A DNA stretch of 64,000 nucleotides. Origin: Ichthyophis bannanicus. Its lineage: Eukaryota; Chordata; Amphibia; Gymnophiona; Ichthyophiidae. The stretch covers positions 1,307,301,519-1,307,365,518 of the forward strand of contig CM066033.1 of assembly GCA_033557465.1 (NCBI GenBank), written 5' to 3'. Under the pieces are notes generated by a model that worked only from the letters and a program-made list of their open reading frames with translations, searched no databases and was not told the DNA's origin. Positions 49,760 through 61,329 of the stretch are shown here, one piece after another. Numbering within the stretch: the first letter of the stretch is position 1; the number at the start of each line of letters is the position of its first letter. The position numbers and the translations under genes are program-made.

Positions 49760-50545
49760 CATACTCGAGGGCATTTGGGCTACTTTACTCTTTTTTGGAA
49801 CCTCTCTGCTTTTGGTAGTATCCTTCAAGGATACATTCTTCCGAACCATGCGCTCTTGTGCGACTGTCAGCTTTCCCCTATTATCTAGTTTAAAAGCTGC
49901 TCTGTCTCCTTTTTAAAGGTTAATGACAGCAGCCTGGTTCCATCCAAGTTAAGGTGAAGCCCATCCGTTCGGAAGAGCCCCTCCTTTCTCCAGAATGTTC
50001 CCCAGTTCCTAACAAATCCAAAACCCTCTTCCTTGCACCATCGTCTCATCCACGCATTGAGACTCCGGAGTTCTGCCTGCCTTAGGGTCCTGCGCGTGGA
50101 ACGGGAAGCATTTCAGAGAACGCCTCCAGAACCTCCCTACCACATTTTCCTATGTCATTGGTACCGACATGTACCAAGACAGCAGACTCCTCCCCAGCAT
50201 TATCTAAGACCTTATCTAGGTTGAGCGTGAGGTCCGCTACCTTTGCACCAGGCAGGCATGTTACCAGGCGATCCTCACGTCCACCAGCCACCCAGTTATC
50301 TACATGCCTAATGATCGAATCACCAACTATAACTGCTGTCCTAAACCTTCCCTCATGGGAAAAGAATGCAATTTTTGAGTAACTGACCAATAAGAGAGAA
50401 GAAAATTGAGCTCTCAGAAACTTTACACAATTAAAGAAACTTATCTGCACTTCTGCCCCAGTTCTCAGGAGACAAAGAATTAATTTGAGGAGCTTGCCCC
50501 CAACTTCTGAAAATTCACCTTTATTTAAGAACTTCAAAGTTGTTA
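49760..50545 (-). pseudogene. CR1 ORF1 fragment, esterase-like
   Basis: In the minus strand, TAVIVGDSIIRHVDNWVAGG, TCLPGAKVADL and VLVHVGTNDIGK correspond to the SGNH/esterase-like ORF1 domain typical of CR1 (GDS, Gly and GTND blocks). A frameshift occurs near 50110. Start and end are not defined. Confidence 0.75.
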
Positions 50546-51986
50546 TGCTTATAAATTTAGGCCTGCCATTTATTTCGCAGCGAAGGCGAAATGCTGAAGG
50601 AACGTCCAGGCGGGCGTCGGGGTTGATATCTGAGTTACCAGTTTAAAAGGTGGAGGCCTGGTACATGCGAAGGAATTTTGAGACTTTTTCATAATATGTA
50701 TAGAAGACAATATGATGTTGGTAGCAAATGTTTAGCTTAAAAAAATGTTGTTGTCTTGTTATGTAAAAGAAAAGTTTATTATGTGAGAATGTTTGGCATC
50801 CCCTTTTCGATATAGTAAGGTGGTGGAAGTTCAAACAGACCGTTGATGTATTAAATCTGAATGGATACCTGGATCCACTTGGGGGTCAAAGGTACCTTTT
50901 GGAGAGTTTTCTGAGGTCTTCCCTCTCCACTTTGCTTTTGCTATTAGATTAATACTACATTGAGGTGAATAAGTAGAGCCGGTTTTCACACATATGAACT
51001 GCCATTTATTTGCCTAGCTTTATGAGCCTGATTTATTAGCTTCTTGCTGAAAATCTGTGCTAGGCTTCTAACGGAGGTGGCACCAATCAGCAACCAGTCA
51101 GAGCTGATATTGAGCCATTACCTGGTTAGCAATATAATATGAAAGACAGGCACGGGTAACCCTGGCCTAACCTCTGCCGCATATCACTAAATGGGCAGTG
51201 GCTCAATACCACTGCTGACTAGTTACCAATCGGCAAGAGCAGCTAACCCAAATATTCAATGCGGAGGCCAAATATGACCCTGGCATTGAATATCCAAGTT
51301 TACTGTTCAGCGCCAGCGGCTAGACGCATTAGCAGCGCTAGCTGTTGACACTGAATATAGGGCCCTATAGGGGTCATTTAGAGGCACGAATAGTGGAGAT
51401 GGACGTCCCAGGGCTGGCAGCTTGCACGGGGATCTTATTCCAACTCAGAAGTGGAAAACGTTCCCCTAGTCAGCAGGGATCAGCAGGCCCAGGGCTGGGA
51501 AGTGGCAGGAGGGGACAGAGAAGATTCTCCGCAGCTGACCCTGGCCTTATGAGGCCAGATCGGGGATCGGGCTTCGGGGAAAGCACCTTTGCGGCTGGTG
51601 ACCGGGGATTGCGGCTTTTCAGTGGAGCCGTGGAGTCATGTAAATAAAAAAAAGACACTTGCTTTACTTTGTCTGGGGAGGGAGTGTAGATCCCCAGGAA
51701 AAGCCCCAGGCAGGCTGGGGCCAGACAGCAATCCCAACAGCAAGAAAAGGGGAGAGGTAGTACCATAGCCAGGGCAGTCCAGTGAAAAGGAAATCCAGCC
51801 CTGAAGAGACCGTATAGGAATAGAAACAGAAAGTTAAAGGTTTGCATTTGAGCACTGACAACAAGTCAGAGAAAGAAGAGTTTCTAATCCCACTCAGGAG
51901 GGCTGGACACAGAAAGAAGTCCCCTGGAATCCTGGGTAGTAGGGGTCTTGCTCCTCTGATTCCAGGAAGAGCCCTAACATCAGAGG
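50546..51986. other. No recognisable gene
   Basis: 50546-50620 is probably residual CR1 5' UTR. The rest shows no coding frame. The stretch 51010-51365 (repeated AATATTCAATG, GAATATCC and CACTGAATATAG phrases) reads like the end of an old DNA transposon but no terminal repeats were found. Confidence 0.4.
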
Positions 51987-52150
51987 CAGGGCCGGTGCTA
52001 GGCATTTTCGGGCATGTTGCCCACATATGGCCCCAAGCTGGTAAAGGCCCCGCGCTACCTGCTGAGCTGAAAAAATTCCAACCATCCCTTTTCCCTCAGT
52101 CACTGCTGCTGCTGCATCTACTCACCCAGCGGCAGCAACAACAATAGCAC
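51987..52150 (+). mobile_element. hAT-type left end
   Basis: CAGGGCCGGTGCTAGGCATT at 51987 shares its first nine bases with the hAT element at 58148. A candidate right end CCGGCCCTG lies at 54899-54907, but the flanks (ATCAGAGG, CTCCTCCT) do not match, so they may belong to different copies. Confidence 0.45.
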
Positions 52151-54281
52151 AGAGCATGGGACCTCCCTAGTGACTAAGGGTATGTACCACCTGCCTGCAT
52201 GTGAGCATGCGCTGTGGACCTTTCTGAGAGGTTCTGTGAGCGACATGCATTCACCCTGTTTGGTTTGAGCTCTCTAGCATTCTTTGGTAGCTGACATAAT
52301 ACCGGAAGTGCTGGGGAAACGCTGTGGTACACACAAGTGTTGGACTTCGGCAATGCCATGGACAAGCAACTGGTAATGGATCTGGTGGTTAGTGGGAAGA
52401 GCATGTACTGTCCTACCATTGTCCAACACTGTGAAGTCTTTAACCACTCTAACAGTTGTCAATCTGGATCCTGCAGCTGAACATTTTGAAAAGCAGCAGA
52501 TTTTTTAGCTATCGCAGTCCTAACTGAGGAATAGAATGTGCCTTCTTTGCTCTCCTCTGCCCTAGTGCTTGTGATGCTTCAGCTGGGGCAGAAGTGCATA
52601 CACACTCTAGGCGGATATACATCTGACTTCTGCCCTTTGTAAGATAGGCAGCTGCCTGCAACCAACAACATTTCCAGATTTACACATTTGGTGGACAGCT
52701 ATACCTTACTTGGGATGGCGAGCTGTAACCAGGGTGGCAGTGTTTTAAAACTGCTAATGGTCCAACTCATCCCTTTCCTGATAAGAACTTCAGATGATAG
52801 TAGTGCAAATCCTTGAAAGCCACAAGCCTGTCTTGAGAGTAGCTCAGGCTGTCCCTCAATCAGATGACGTCCAAAAGAGGAGTGAATGGACCATGAATGA
52901 ATGCTGACACAGCATGTTGGCTGCCTTCCTGTTTGAGGTGGGATCTTTCATGGCCAAATATCTCTCTGTACACGGTAAGCCGAAAAACACATATGCACTT
53001 TAGTATATACACATATTCAGCTGTAATTCATATTATCATGACCCCAATGATGCCTTGCTCCTGCATTTTTGGCACTTTGGCATCTATTGGCCTTATTAAA
53101 AAAGAATTTTGACAACCATTGTGCCTATGGAAATAAATCTTTGTTGAATAAGATCCTGTGTTTGCTAGACAGAGTTAATATATTTATTCAATTGATGGTT
53201 TTGTGGGGGGGGGGGGTTTCATAGAACATTTGAACACACACATGCAATGTTTATATAAGTACTTTAAGTATACGCTACAATAACTCCTGGGTTCTACCTG
53301 AGCACACTATCTTATATTTTCCTCTCCATTGGCAGTTTAAACTATTATTTGAGTAATCCTTACCAAATGACATTCTTTATGGAACTGGATATAGTTTCAT
53401 ATTGAAAAGATCAGATGTTCTAAATGATAATTTCAAAAAAATTACTTTGACAATAGAAAAGTGCAGTATCTTGGTCAAGGCACCCTTTAAATTAGATTTT
53501 CCAGCTCAATTGCCTGCTGCCAATACTTGAAAACTATTACCTGCTTTATTTTTCCACTTGACCTCTATTTTGCCGAAATAAGCCAAGTACAGCCTTAGTT
53601 ATCACTATTCAGGTCTTCTTTATGCATTCTCTCATATACCGCGCTTCTGTAGGCCATTTGCCAGTGGTTCAGCACAGCAAGCTGAAAGCGTCACTCTAAT
53701 TTTATTTTCACTTCACTCTTTATAGTCTAATACTTCCGTCCTTACATGTTGTGAAGTCAGTGCAGCGCTGGTGCAAGGATATTAGTCAGCCAGCTAACAC
53801 AAAATTTGCTTTGAATGTCAGTCCAAATAAATCCTGGGTAACAGACAGGTAGAGGGTGATTAATGAATAGCACATTAAAAACCGTTGATCTGTTCATCTG
53901 GACCAAAAAAGCTTCTGAGAAAGTAAGGGGATGGTTAGTATGTTTGTTACTGTCAGACATGTGGAATAAACACTGCTCTATCCCTACCCCCTGTTTTCCA
54001 AGATGGTCCTCTTAGAAGAAAGAAATATTAGGGGGGGCACGCTTGATGTAAGACTGATGTCTCTCCTGGATTTAACTGGGTTTCAAGTAACACAGAAGAT
54101 GTGGAAATCAAATCAGTTTGAACATTATAAATAAGTGTAACCCCCTACTAGTCTGGGGATCCCTTTCAGTGACTAAGCACACTGGCAGGCAGACTGGGGT
54201 CACAGTTTCTAAGCAGAATATTGACCTTTCAGTCTCAACTCTCAGAAATGATTAGGGTTCCTGAAATGGGACAAGCAAGTA
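52151..54281. other. No recognisable gene
   Basis: Short frames only. A G-run is at 53203-53216. Nothing assignable was seen. Confidence 0.4.
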
Positions 54282-54470
54282 CTGGGAGGTCTTTATTTAT
54301 ATATTTAACGGGGGGGAGGGGGGGTTATATCGCTTTATCCTATGATCAAAGCGGTTTACATTGTAACAGAACAGTTTACATTAAGCAGTGAATACAACTT
54401 GGAAGAATTTGGGGAGAAACTATGTACATTTGTAAATATATGGAAGTACTGAGATTTCAGGGGAAACTAT
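54282..54470 (-). mobile_element. L2-like 3' tail fragment
   Basis: TTTATTTATATATTTAAC, a G-run, TATATCGCTTTATC, CAAAGCGGTTTACATTGTAA resembles the complement of the L2/SINE 3' tail at 47625-47700. Confidence 0.5.
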
Positions 54471-54639
54471 CTACTGCACATTCCACTCACTCCAATTTCC
54501 TTTCTCTCAATAATAAAGTGCAGGCCAGAAACTTGGCATTCTGAACCAAAGGGTTTACTTTAAATTATTCAGGGGTCACTAATAATAGCAAAAATAGGTA
54601 TTGGCAGAGATTAGAAGAAATTACAACAAGCAAAACCTA

Positions 54640-54907
54640 TCCTGTCTCCTTGCTTCTGCCCCCACTAACTTCTTTTGCATGGAAGCGGAATCTACTTCCA
54701 CCCCATGCAAACAGGAAGTCGGCATCGGTGAGGGTGAAGCAAAAGCTCCACGGCACTGAAGTTCTGAGGTAAGCGCCACAGGGCTGTTATAGCCATTGCC
54801 GCCTCTGTAGGTCCCGGAGAGGGGCAGCAGCGGTGGCAATGGGGGTTGGCGGGGTGTGCAAGGGATGCGGTTTGCCTAGAGCACCTCATTTCCTTGCTCC
54901 GGCCCTG
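54640..54907 (-). mobile_element. hAT-type right end
   Basis: Terminates in CTTGCTCCGGCCCTG at 54893-54907, the inverse complement of a CAGGGCCGG terminus. Internal boundary unknown. Confidence 0.4.
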
Positions 54908-55739
54908 CTCCTCCTACATAAAGTTCTTTCAGTGTGCCTCTGAGCTGGAGGCTGCCATAGATGCAGAAGCCCAGTGCAGCAATCCGGAAACTCCTGGCTC
55001 TGATATCACTTAGTTTTAGGGTTGCCAACTTTTCCACCGAGAAAAACCCGACAGCTGTGGCTCGCCATGCTCCACCCATTCTCCGCCCCTAGTCCCACCC
55101 CTGCCCCGCCCCCAGCCCCACCCACAAAAATTACCGAGGATACGTGTAGGCTAACTTCCTTGGTCAGATAATAATTAAACTGGGAACCCCAAAATCCAAA
55201 CATGAAATGTACAACACTGGAGAAATAAAACTATAAAGTAATTTCCTCTTGCACTAAACAAAAACGCAAAGATGTTAGCAATACACACTTCCCAGACCAG
55301 ACATATTCCAGTTAATAAATTCAAAATAAAAAGTATTTTTCTACCTTCTGTTTGGGCGTTTTATTTTTCAGTTGCAATTGCTCCAGTCACTTTCTTCTGG
55401 TTTCTTCGTGTCTTCTGCGAGCTATCCATTTGTCCTTTCTTCTCTTTCAGATGTTTTCCATTCTCTCTCTATTTCTGCTTTAACATACTGATTGTTTCCC
55501 TTTTGCTCTTTCCCCCAATTCTTTCCTTATTCCTTTATCATCCGTTTAAATTTCACCCTTCCATTCTCAAGCCCCTCTTACTCTCCCAATACCGGTCCAT
55601 CATAGACTTTTCTTCCACACAAAATATTTTTTCCCCTCTCTATTCTCATTCCCCATCCATTCTAGTCCTCCCCCCAAATCAGTTCCCTTATAGTTCTAGA
55701 CCCACCCAGCATCCACTCCCTTCTAGTCCCATTCTCCCA

Positions 55740-56755
55740 TGCCCCACATCAGCCCATTTCCAGTCCTATTCCAGCTCTTCATCAGCCCATTTCCAGTGCT
55801 AGCCCTCACATCACAGGCCATTTCCAGTCCTAGCTCCCCCCCCCAATCACAGCCCATTTCCAGTCCAAGTCCCCCATCACAGCCTATTTCCAGTCCTAGG
55901 CCCCCCCACCATCACATCCCATTTGCAGTCCGAGTCCCCCCGCACCATCACAGCCCATTTGCAGTCCGAGTCCCCCCGCACCATCACAGCCCATTTGCAG
56001 TCCTAGCCCCCCTAATCACAGCCTATTTCCAGTCCAAGATCCCCCTTCCTCCACCATAGCCCATTTCCAGTCCAAGTTCCCCCCCCCCCCCATAGCCCTT
56101 TTCCAGTCCAGGTCCCCTCCACCCCCATCACAACCCATTTCCAGTCCATGTCCCCCCCATAACCCTTTTACAGTACAGGTCCCCCCACCCCATCACAGCC
56201 TATTTCCAGTCCAAGTTCCCCCCCCCCCATAGCCCTTTTCTGGTCCAGGTCCCCTCCACCCCCATCACAACCCATTTCCAGTCCATGTCCCCCCCCCCAA
56301 CCCTTTTACAGTCCAGGTCCCCCCCCCCCATCACAGCCTATTTCCAGTCCAAGTCCCCCCCCCTTAGCCCTTTTCCAGTCCAAGTCCCCCCCTTTAGCCC
56401 TTTTCCAGTCCAAGTCCCCCCCCTTAGCCCTTTTCCAGTCCAAGTCCCCCCCTTTAGCCCTTTTCCAGTCCAAGTCCCCCCCTTTAGCCCTTTTCCAGTC
56501 CAAGTCCCCCCCTTAGCCCTTTTCCAGTACCATGCCCCCCCTTTAGCCCTTTTCCAGTCCAAGTCCCCCCCCTTAGCCCTTTTCCAGTCCAAGTCCAAGT
56601 CCCCCCCCCTTAGCCTTTTTCCAGTCCAAGTCCCCCCCCCCCCTTAGCCCTTTTCCAGTCCAAGTCCCCCCCCCCCTTCGCCCTTTTCCAGTCCAAGTCC
56701 CCCCCCCCCTTAGCCCTTTTCCAGTCCAGGTCCCCCCATCACAGCCCATGCAGTC
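55740..56755. repeat. C-rich minisatellite in hAT element
   Basis: More than 25 units of 28-36 bp: AGCCCATTTCCAGTCC, AGTCCCCCC in the left part and AGCCCTTTTCCAGTCCAAGT, CCCCCCC in the right, most homogeneous at 56340-56720. Inverse complement of the G-rich unit at 58685-59560. Confidence 0.9.
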
Positions 56756-56796
56756 CTTGCCCCCCCCCCCCCGGACCAGCATCGCGGCTGTCTGAG

Positions 56797-57060
56797 GCTT
56801 CAGAGGGAGCCGGGGAAGCCCGCGCGAGGCCCCGGCTCCCTCTGAACAGCCACCAGCGTGAAGAGCCTTTACCTTCACGCTGGCGGCTGTTCCTGTGAAG
56901 CCGCGAATGCTGGGAAAGGTTAAAGGTTGCCCTTTAACCTTTCCCAGCATTCGCGGCTTCACAGGAACAGACGCCAGCGTGAAGGTAAAGGCTCTTCACG
57001 CTGGTGGCTGTTCAGAGGGAGCCGGGGCCTCGCGCGGGCTTCCCCGGCTCCCTCTGAAGC
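56797..57060. repeat. 264-bp near-perfect palindrome
   Basis: Two 132-bp arms meet at 56928/56929 with only a few mismatches and almost no loop. The outer end is GCTTCAGAGGGAGCCGGGG, the centre GGTTAAAGGTTGCCCTTTAA. It would form a long hairpin or cruciform. Confidence 0.92.
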
Positions 57061-57343
57061 GGAGAAAAAAGCCTGTTTTTTTGCTCAGGCCGCTCCCGAT
57101 CTTGCGGCCAGAGCAAAAAAACCGGCTTTTAAAGGGCCGGTTTTGCCTCTGCGCCGGCAGCCGGCCTGGCCGTGGAAAAACCGGCCAGGCCGGCTGAAAA
57201 CCGGCCAGTTGGCAACCCTACTTAGTTTCAGGAATATTCTTCTGGATCCTCTCCTTTCTTCTTTGGACCACAGGCTCCCAGCCATTCCACTGCTGTTCTC
57301 CCTCTCATTTCCACTGGTAAGGCTAACTCTCTCCTTCTGAGCA

Positions 57344-57384
57344 GTTGCTGAGGCCATGCACAGTGGGTGCATGGCCTCAGCAAC
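57344..57384. repeat. Perfect 18-bp hairpin
   Basis: GTTGCTGAGGCCATGCAC (57344-57361), loop AGTGG, then the exact inverse complement (57367-57384). It lies just outside the hAT element, with no obvious T-run after it. Confidence 0.85.
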
Positions 57385-58127
57385 CTGTGTCACCCTCCAA
57401 CCCCAAATGTTTCACCTAGCCAGGTGGAGCCATCTTGATGGTATGATGGCTAGACCAGCCAAAGTCAGAGGTCTGCCTTTGCGTGGAGTTTTTATAATAG
57501 TTGAATTTACCCTCCCAGAGGAGTCCCCTCCCAGGATGATGACAATGAGAATAGTAACCTGTCCTGTTCTGTAAAGTTACCAGAGCATTTACAGGTCAAA
57601 GTACAATACATTCACAGGACCACTAAAGATCTCTGCTGCTTGGAATCACAGAACCTAAGGGATCTCTACATAAGCATAGTTGTATTTGAAACTGAGTGCG
57701 CATTTAGCAAACGTACTTTGCAGAATGATAAACTTGAAACCTTACCTTACCCAGCAGACTTCAAAATGGATCAGTTTTAGACAGCAAATCTAATCATATG
57801 GCTTCCTCCCAGGGGCCCATGAGGGTAACAGAATCCTACAACCCCAGATAAGAGAAATTGAAAAGGGGGGCAGATGGTCACAACAAGGCTGAATAAGAAC
57901 AGAGTTGCAGAACAAAACCTTCAACCCAAAGGAATGCCCAGAGGAGAAAGTTGGCTCTTTATGCATGTCCCTGTAGCGTCATGCCAAATTTAATGTTAAA
58001 TTTATGGCAGATCTACAGTTCTTACTTTTGCATTATTATCATGGTACTCAACCAATCTGTGGTTTCCTCCATGCATTGTATGATCCCTTTAGATTTCATT
58101 CTTCCTAATCACCCATGTGGCATGGAG
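57385..58127. other. No recognisable gene
   Basis: No coding frame, repeat or motif recognised in this flank between the two hAT elements. Confidence 0.4.
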
Positions 58128-58147
58128 GAGTAGCCTAATGGTTAGAG
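58128..58147 (+). mobile_element. SINE head, split by hAT element
   Basis: AGGAGTAGCCTAATGGTTAG matches the SINE head at 6740-6760. The rest of the SINE follows the hAT insertion at 60599. Confidence 0.75.
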
Positions 58148-58260
58148 CAGGGCCGGATTTACCTATACGCCATGTACGCCATGGAGTAGGGCCCACAGCC
58201 GGCAGGGGCCCACAAAAAAAGAACAAGTAAATTTTTTTTAAATACAATTTTAAAAAAAAC

Positions 58261-58647
58261 CTGGTGGCTGCCGCCGCGGGGCCCCCTCTGCTGCCGCGGC
58301 AGCACGGACTGACCCGCGGGGGCCCCGTCTACAAGCTGAAGCCGTCGGGTCGGGTCGTTCCTCCCTCCCTCCCTCCCTCCGTGCAGGCTGCAGGCTGTGA
58401 GAGACGCGAGTGTCTCCTCGCGTCTCTGTTAAGCCCGCAGGGGCTGATGGGAAATTTCCCATCAGCCCCTGCGGGCTTAACAGAGACGCGAGGAGACGCT
58501 CTCTCTTCGCGTCTCTCACAGCCTGCAGCCTGCACGGAGGGAGGGAGGAACGACCCGACCCGACGGCTTCAGCTTGTAGACGGGGCCCCCGCGGGTCAGT
58601 CCGTGCTGCCGCAGCAGCAGAGGGGGCCCCGCGGCGGCAGCCACCAG
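58261..58647. repeat. About 387-bp palindrome
   Basis: Arms of about 193 bp meet at the GAAATTTC centre (58451-58458). They are near-perfect except for different numbers of CCCT units and a few changes near 58411 and 58500. Unrelated in sequence to the palindrome at 56797. Confidence 0.9.
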
Positions 58648-58684
58648 GTTTTTTTTTTTAAATTAAATTTTACTTTAGGCCGAC

Positions 58685-59560
58685 GGGGGGGGGTAGGACT
58701 GGTAATGGGCTATGGGGGGGTAGGACTGGTAATGGGCTATTGGGGGGGCTGGGGCTGGAAATGGGCTGGGGGGGTAGGGCTGGTAATGGGCTATGGGGGG
58801 GGTAGGACTGGTAATGGGCTATTGGGGGGGCTGGGGCTGGAAATGGGCTGGGGGGGTTAAGGCTAGAGGTGGGCTGATGGGGTTAGGACTGGTAATGGAC
58901 TGTGGGCTGTTGGGGGGGCTTAGAACTGGCAATGGGCTATGGGGGGGTTAAGACAGGTAATGGGATGTGGGATGATCGGTGCTGTCTGGTAATGGGCTAT
59001 GGGGGGGCTAGGACTGGAAATGGGCTGGGGGGTTAAGACTGGAGGTGGGCTGATGGGGTTAGGACTGGTAATGGGCTGTTGGGGGGGTTTAGAAGTGGTA
59101 ATGGGCTTTGGGGGGGTTAAGACTGTTAATGGGATGTGGGCTGATGGGGGTTGTCTGGTAATGGGCTATGGGGGGCTATGACACGAAATGGGCTGGTGCG
59201 GTAAAACTCGAGTAGGCAATAAGGGCAAAGTACTGGTAATCGGCTTTGGGCTGATGGGGGGGTGGTAGGACTGGCAATGGGCTATGGGGGGCTGACTGGA
59301 AATGGGTTGATGGGGTTAGGACTGGAAGTGGGCTGATGGGGGGTTAGGACTGGTAATGGGTTATAGGGGGGGCTTAAACTGAAAATGAGGTGATGGGGGG
59401 TTAAGGACTGTAAGTGGGTTGATGGGGGGCTAGGACTGGTATTGGGTTGGGGGTTGCTAGGACTGGAAATGGGCTGATGGATGGCTAGGACTGGAAATGG
59501 GCTGATGCAGGGACTAGAAGGGAATGGATGCTGGGTGAGGCTGGAACTAGAAGGGAGCTG
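58685..59560. repeat. G-rich minisatellite in hAT element
   Basis: About 28 units of 25-38 bp around GGACTGGTAATGGGCTATGG, GGGGG, becoming GGACTGGAAATGGGCTGATG toward the right. The array grades into GGAACTAGAAGGGAGCTGAT, as in family X copy a at 3060-3560. Confidence 0.9.
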
Positions 59561-60598
59561 ATGTTGGGGGAGGATTAGAATGGGATGGGGCTGGAAGAGT
59601 AAAATGGAGAAGGGAAAAATATTTTGTGTGGGAGGGATAAAAAATCTACAATTGGCCGGGTATTGGGAGAGTAAGTGGGGATTGAGGATGGAGGGGTAAA
59701 ATTTGAGTGGATGAAATAGGAATGAGGAAAGAGCAAAAGGAGAAAGATTAGTATGTTAAAGCAGATGTAGAGAGAGAATGGAAAAAAATCTAGAAGAGAG
59801 AAGAAAGGACAAATGGACAGCAGACGATGGAGAGTTAGCAGAAGACACGAAGAAACCAGAAGAAAGTGGCTGGAGCAATTGCAGCTGAAAAAAATGCACA
59901 AAAGGTAGAAAATATCTCTTTATTTTGAATTTATTAATTGGAATATGTCAGCTCTGGTAAATGTGCATCATTAACGTCTGCGCTTTGTTTAGTACAAGAG
60001 CAAATTAATGTATAGTTTTATTTCTACAGTGTTGTACATTCCAAGTTTGGCTTTTGGGATTCCCAGTTTAATTATTGTCTTCCTGTTTCTAAATTGTGAT
60101 TACTTGTTTGGTGATGGTCTATGTTCTGCATGTGTAACTGAGCTGAGGTGTTCTGTTTATATAATTCCTATTTGACATTGCCACTTGTTCTCTTTCCCCA
60201 GTAGGTCATGTATTGTTGTTCTCTGAAATGTATTGGTTTAATATTTGCAGTGTTGCCTTTTGATTGGTAGAGTATGGTGCTTTGTGAGTCCTGGTAGTGC
60301 TGTTAGGATACGGCGGGTTTACTATGGGTTCTAAATGGGCAGTGTTTGTAGTAGTTCCTAATGTGTCTGGCAGTTGGCACTGGATTATAGTAATGTAGAA
60401 ATCTTTTAGTCTTTCTTTATCCATACACTCATTAAGAGGCACGTTTACTAAAAGTTAGTATATGGTAACATTATGCAAATATTTATGCAAATGAGGCCCC
60501 TTATGCAAATGAGGCCCCGCACCCCCCTTGGGCCGCCCCTGCTGGGGGCCCACAATTTTTGTTGGCGTAGGGCCTCACTCAAGGTAAATCCGGCCCTG

Positions 60599-60667
60599 GG
60601 TTAGAGCACTGGCTTAGTAACCAAGCGACCGACTTGGGTAAGTCACTTAACCCTCTGTTATCTCAGA
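60599..60667 (+). mobile_element. SINE body after hAT insertion
   Basis: GGTTAGAGCACTGGCTTAGT, then CTTGGGTAAGTCACTTAACC and CTCTGTTATCTCAG: the A-box region and MIR-type core continue the SINE at 58128-58147. The B-box part is shortened. Confidence 0.75.
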
Positions 60668-61009
60668 AGAAAAGCCTGACAATCTACTTCTGGTCATACT
60701 GCCAAGAAACCCCAGGAGCTAATGAGTCAGCATTAACTCAAAGGCACACTTTGCATTTTGCAATTCTTCATGTAGCTTGCTTTCAATGGCCACTGAACAT
60801 CTTCTTTTCATGTATTGAGATTTTTCAAATGGACATATGGAATAATACATATTCCATATCAGGAAAAGAAAATCCCAAGGTGACTAGAAATAATATAAAA
60901 AAGTGAAGATAAATTAATCAATGCAACCCAAAACTAGCAACCTTAGAAAGAAACAATAAGGTAAAAAAGACAAAGACAAATTAAAATATTGGCTGATGTC
61001 AGCAAATTT

Positions 61010-61275
61010 CTTTCAGCCTTAGAACATATATATAATCCTCTCAGGCGAGAAGGAGAAAGTAATTTAACAACCAGCCTTTATCCAATACATTTCTGTATCT
61101 GGTCAGGGGAAAACAGATATATTGGATCCCTTCGTATTTATTAATTCATTTCGCTGAAAATCTTAAAAGGAAATCTGCTCCCATTGCTTTCAAAAGCTGG
61201 CAGAACCCCCCAAAAAGCTTTCTGCTTATCCTGAGTTCCCTTACAGAAATCAGGATAAACTCTAACTTTTTGATT
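61010..61275 (-). pseudogene. LINE ORF1 C-terminal fragment (L1/Tx1 group)
   Basis: The minus strand near 61270-61150 reads KVRVYPDFCKGTQDKQKAFW, GVLPAFESNGSRFPFKIFSE, the C-terminal domain of an L1-group ORF1 protein, followed by stops. It is a different family from the ORF1 at 1243-2420, to which it is related in the same domain. Confidence 0.6.
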
Positions 61276-61329
61276 TAACAATAACATACTGTATCTTTAT
61301 TGCAGAAAACATACTGTAAAGTTCAGTGT

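Larger units (their letters stand above)
38855..50545 (-). mobile_element. Near full-length CR1 LINE, interrupted twice
   Basis: Minus-strand CR1: ORF1 (about 50545-49760), ORF2 endonuclease (49727-49068), linker (47617-47230), reverse transcriptase (40792-39024) and 3' UTR to 38855. It is split by an L2 fragment (47625-49060) with 7-bp duplication CACTATT and by a Gypsy element (40793-47225) with 4-bp duplication CTGC. Removing both leaves about 3.8 kb. Many frame breaks; inactive. Confidence 0.85.
55017..57220. mobile_element. hAT-type non-autonomous element with inverted family X core
   Basis: 2204 bp with 14-bp terminal inverted repeats TAGGGTTGCCAACT and a perfect 8-bp target duplication CTTAGTTT (55009-55016, 57221-57228). 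In reverse orientation it contains: terminus, 264-bp palindrome, minisatellite, then about 550 bp of family X-like sequence and the other terminus. No transposase frame. The 8-bp duplication and the terminus type place it with hAT transposons. Confidence 0.85.
58148..60598. mobile_element. hAT-type non-autonomous element with direct family X core
   Basis: 2451 bp with 17-bp terminal inverted repeats CAGGGCCGGATTTACCT and a perfect 8-bp duplication GGTTAGAG (58140-58147, 60599-60606) inside a SINE. Content: terminus, 387-bp palindrome, G-rich minisatellite, about 830 bp related to family X (for example 60040-60170, matching 3770-3930) and the other terminus. No transposase frame. Same layout as the 55017-57220 element read in reverse, yet with different ends and palindrome. 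Confidence 0.88.

Noticed and set aside
52174..52462. Possible transposase fragment
   Set aside because: No catalytic motif or family signature could be found in any frame.
55272..56962. Long Pro/Ser-rich and Gly/Lys/Trp-rich frames
   Set aside because: They are translations of the C-rich minisatellite and the palindrome, repeating one short unit.
58250..59181. Arg/Ala-rich and Gly-rich frames on both strands
   Set aside because: They are by-products of the palindrome and the G-rich array; the same peptide appears on both strands because of the palindrome.
58685..59560. CRISPR-like array
   Set aside because: Units are contiguous and degenerate without unique spacers, and the genome is a vertebrate one; it is a minisatellite.
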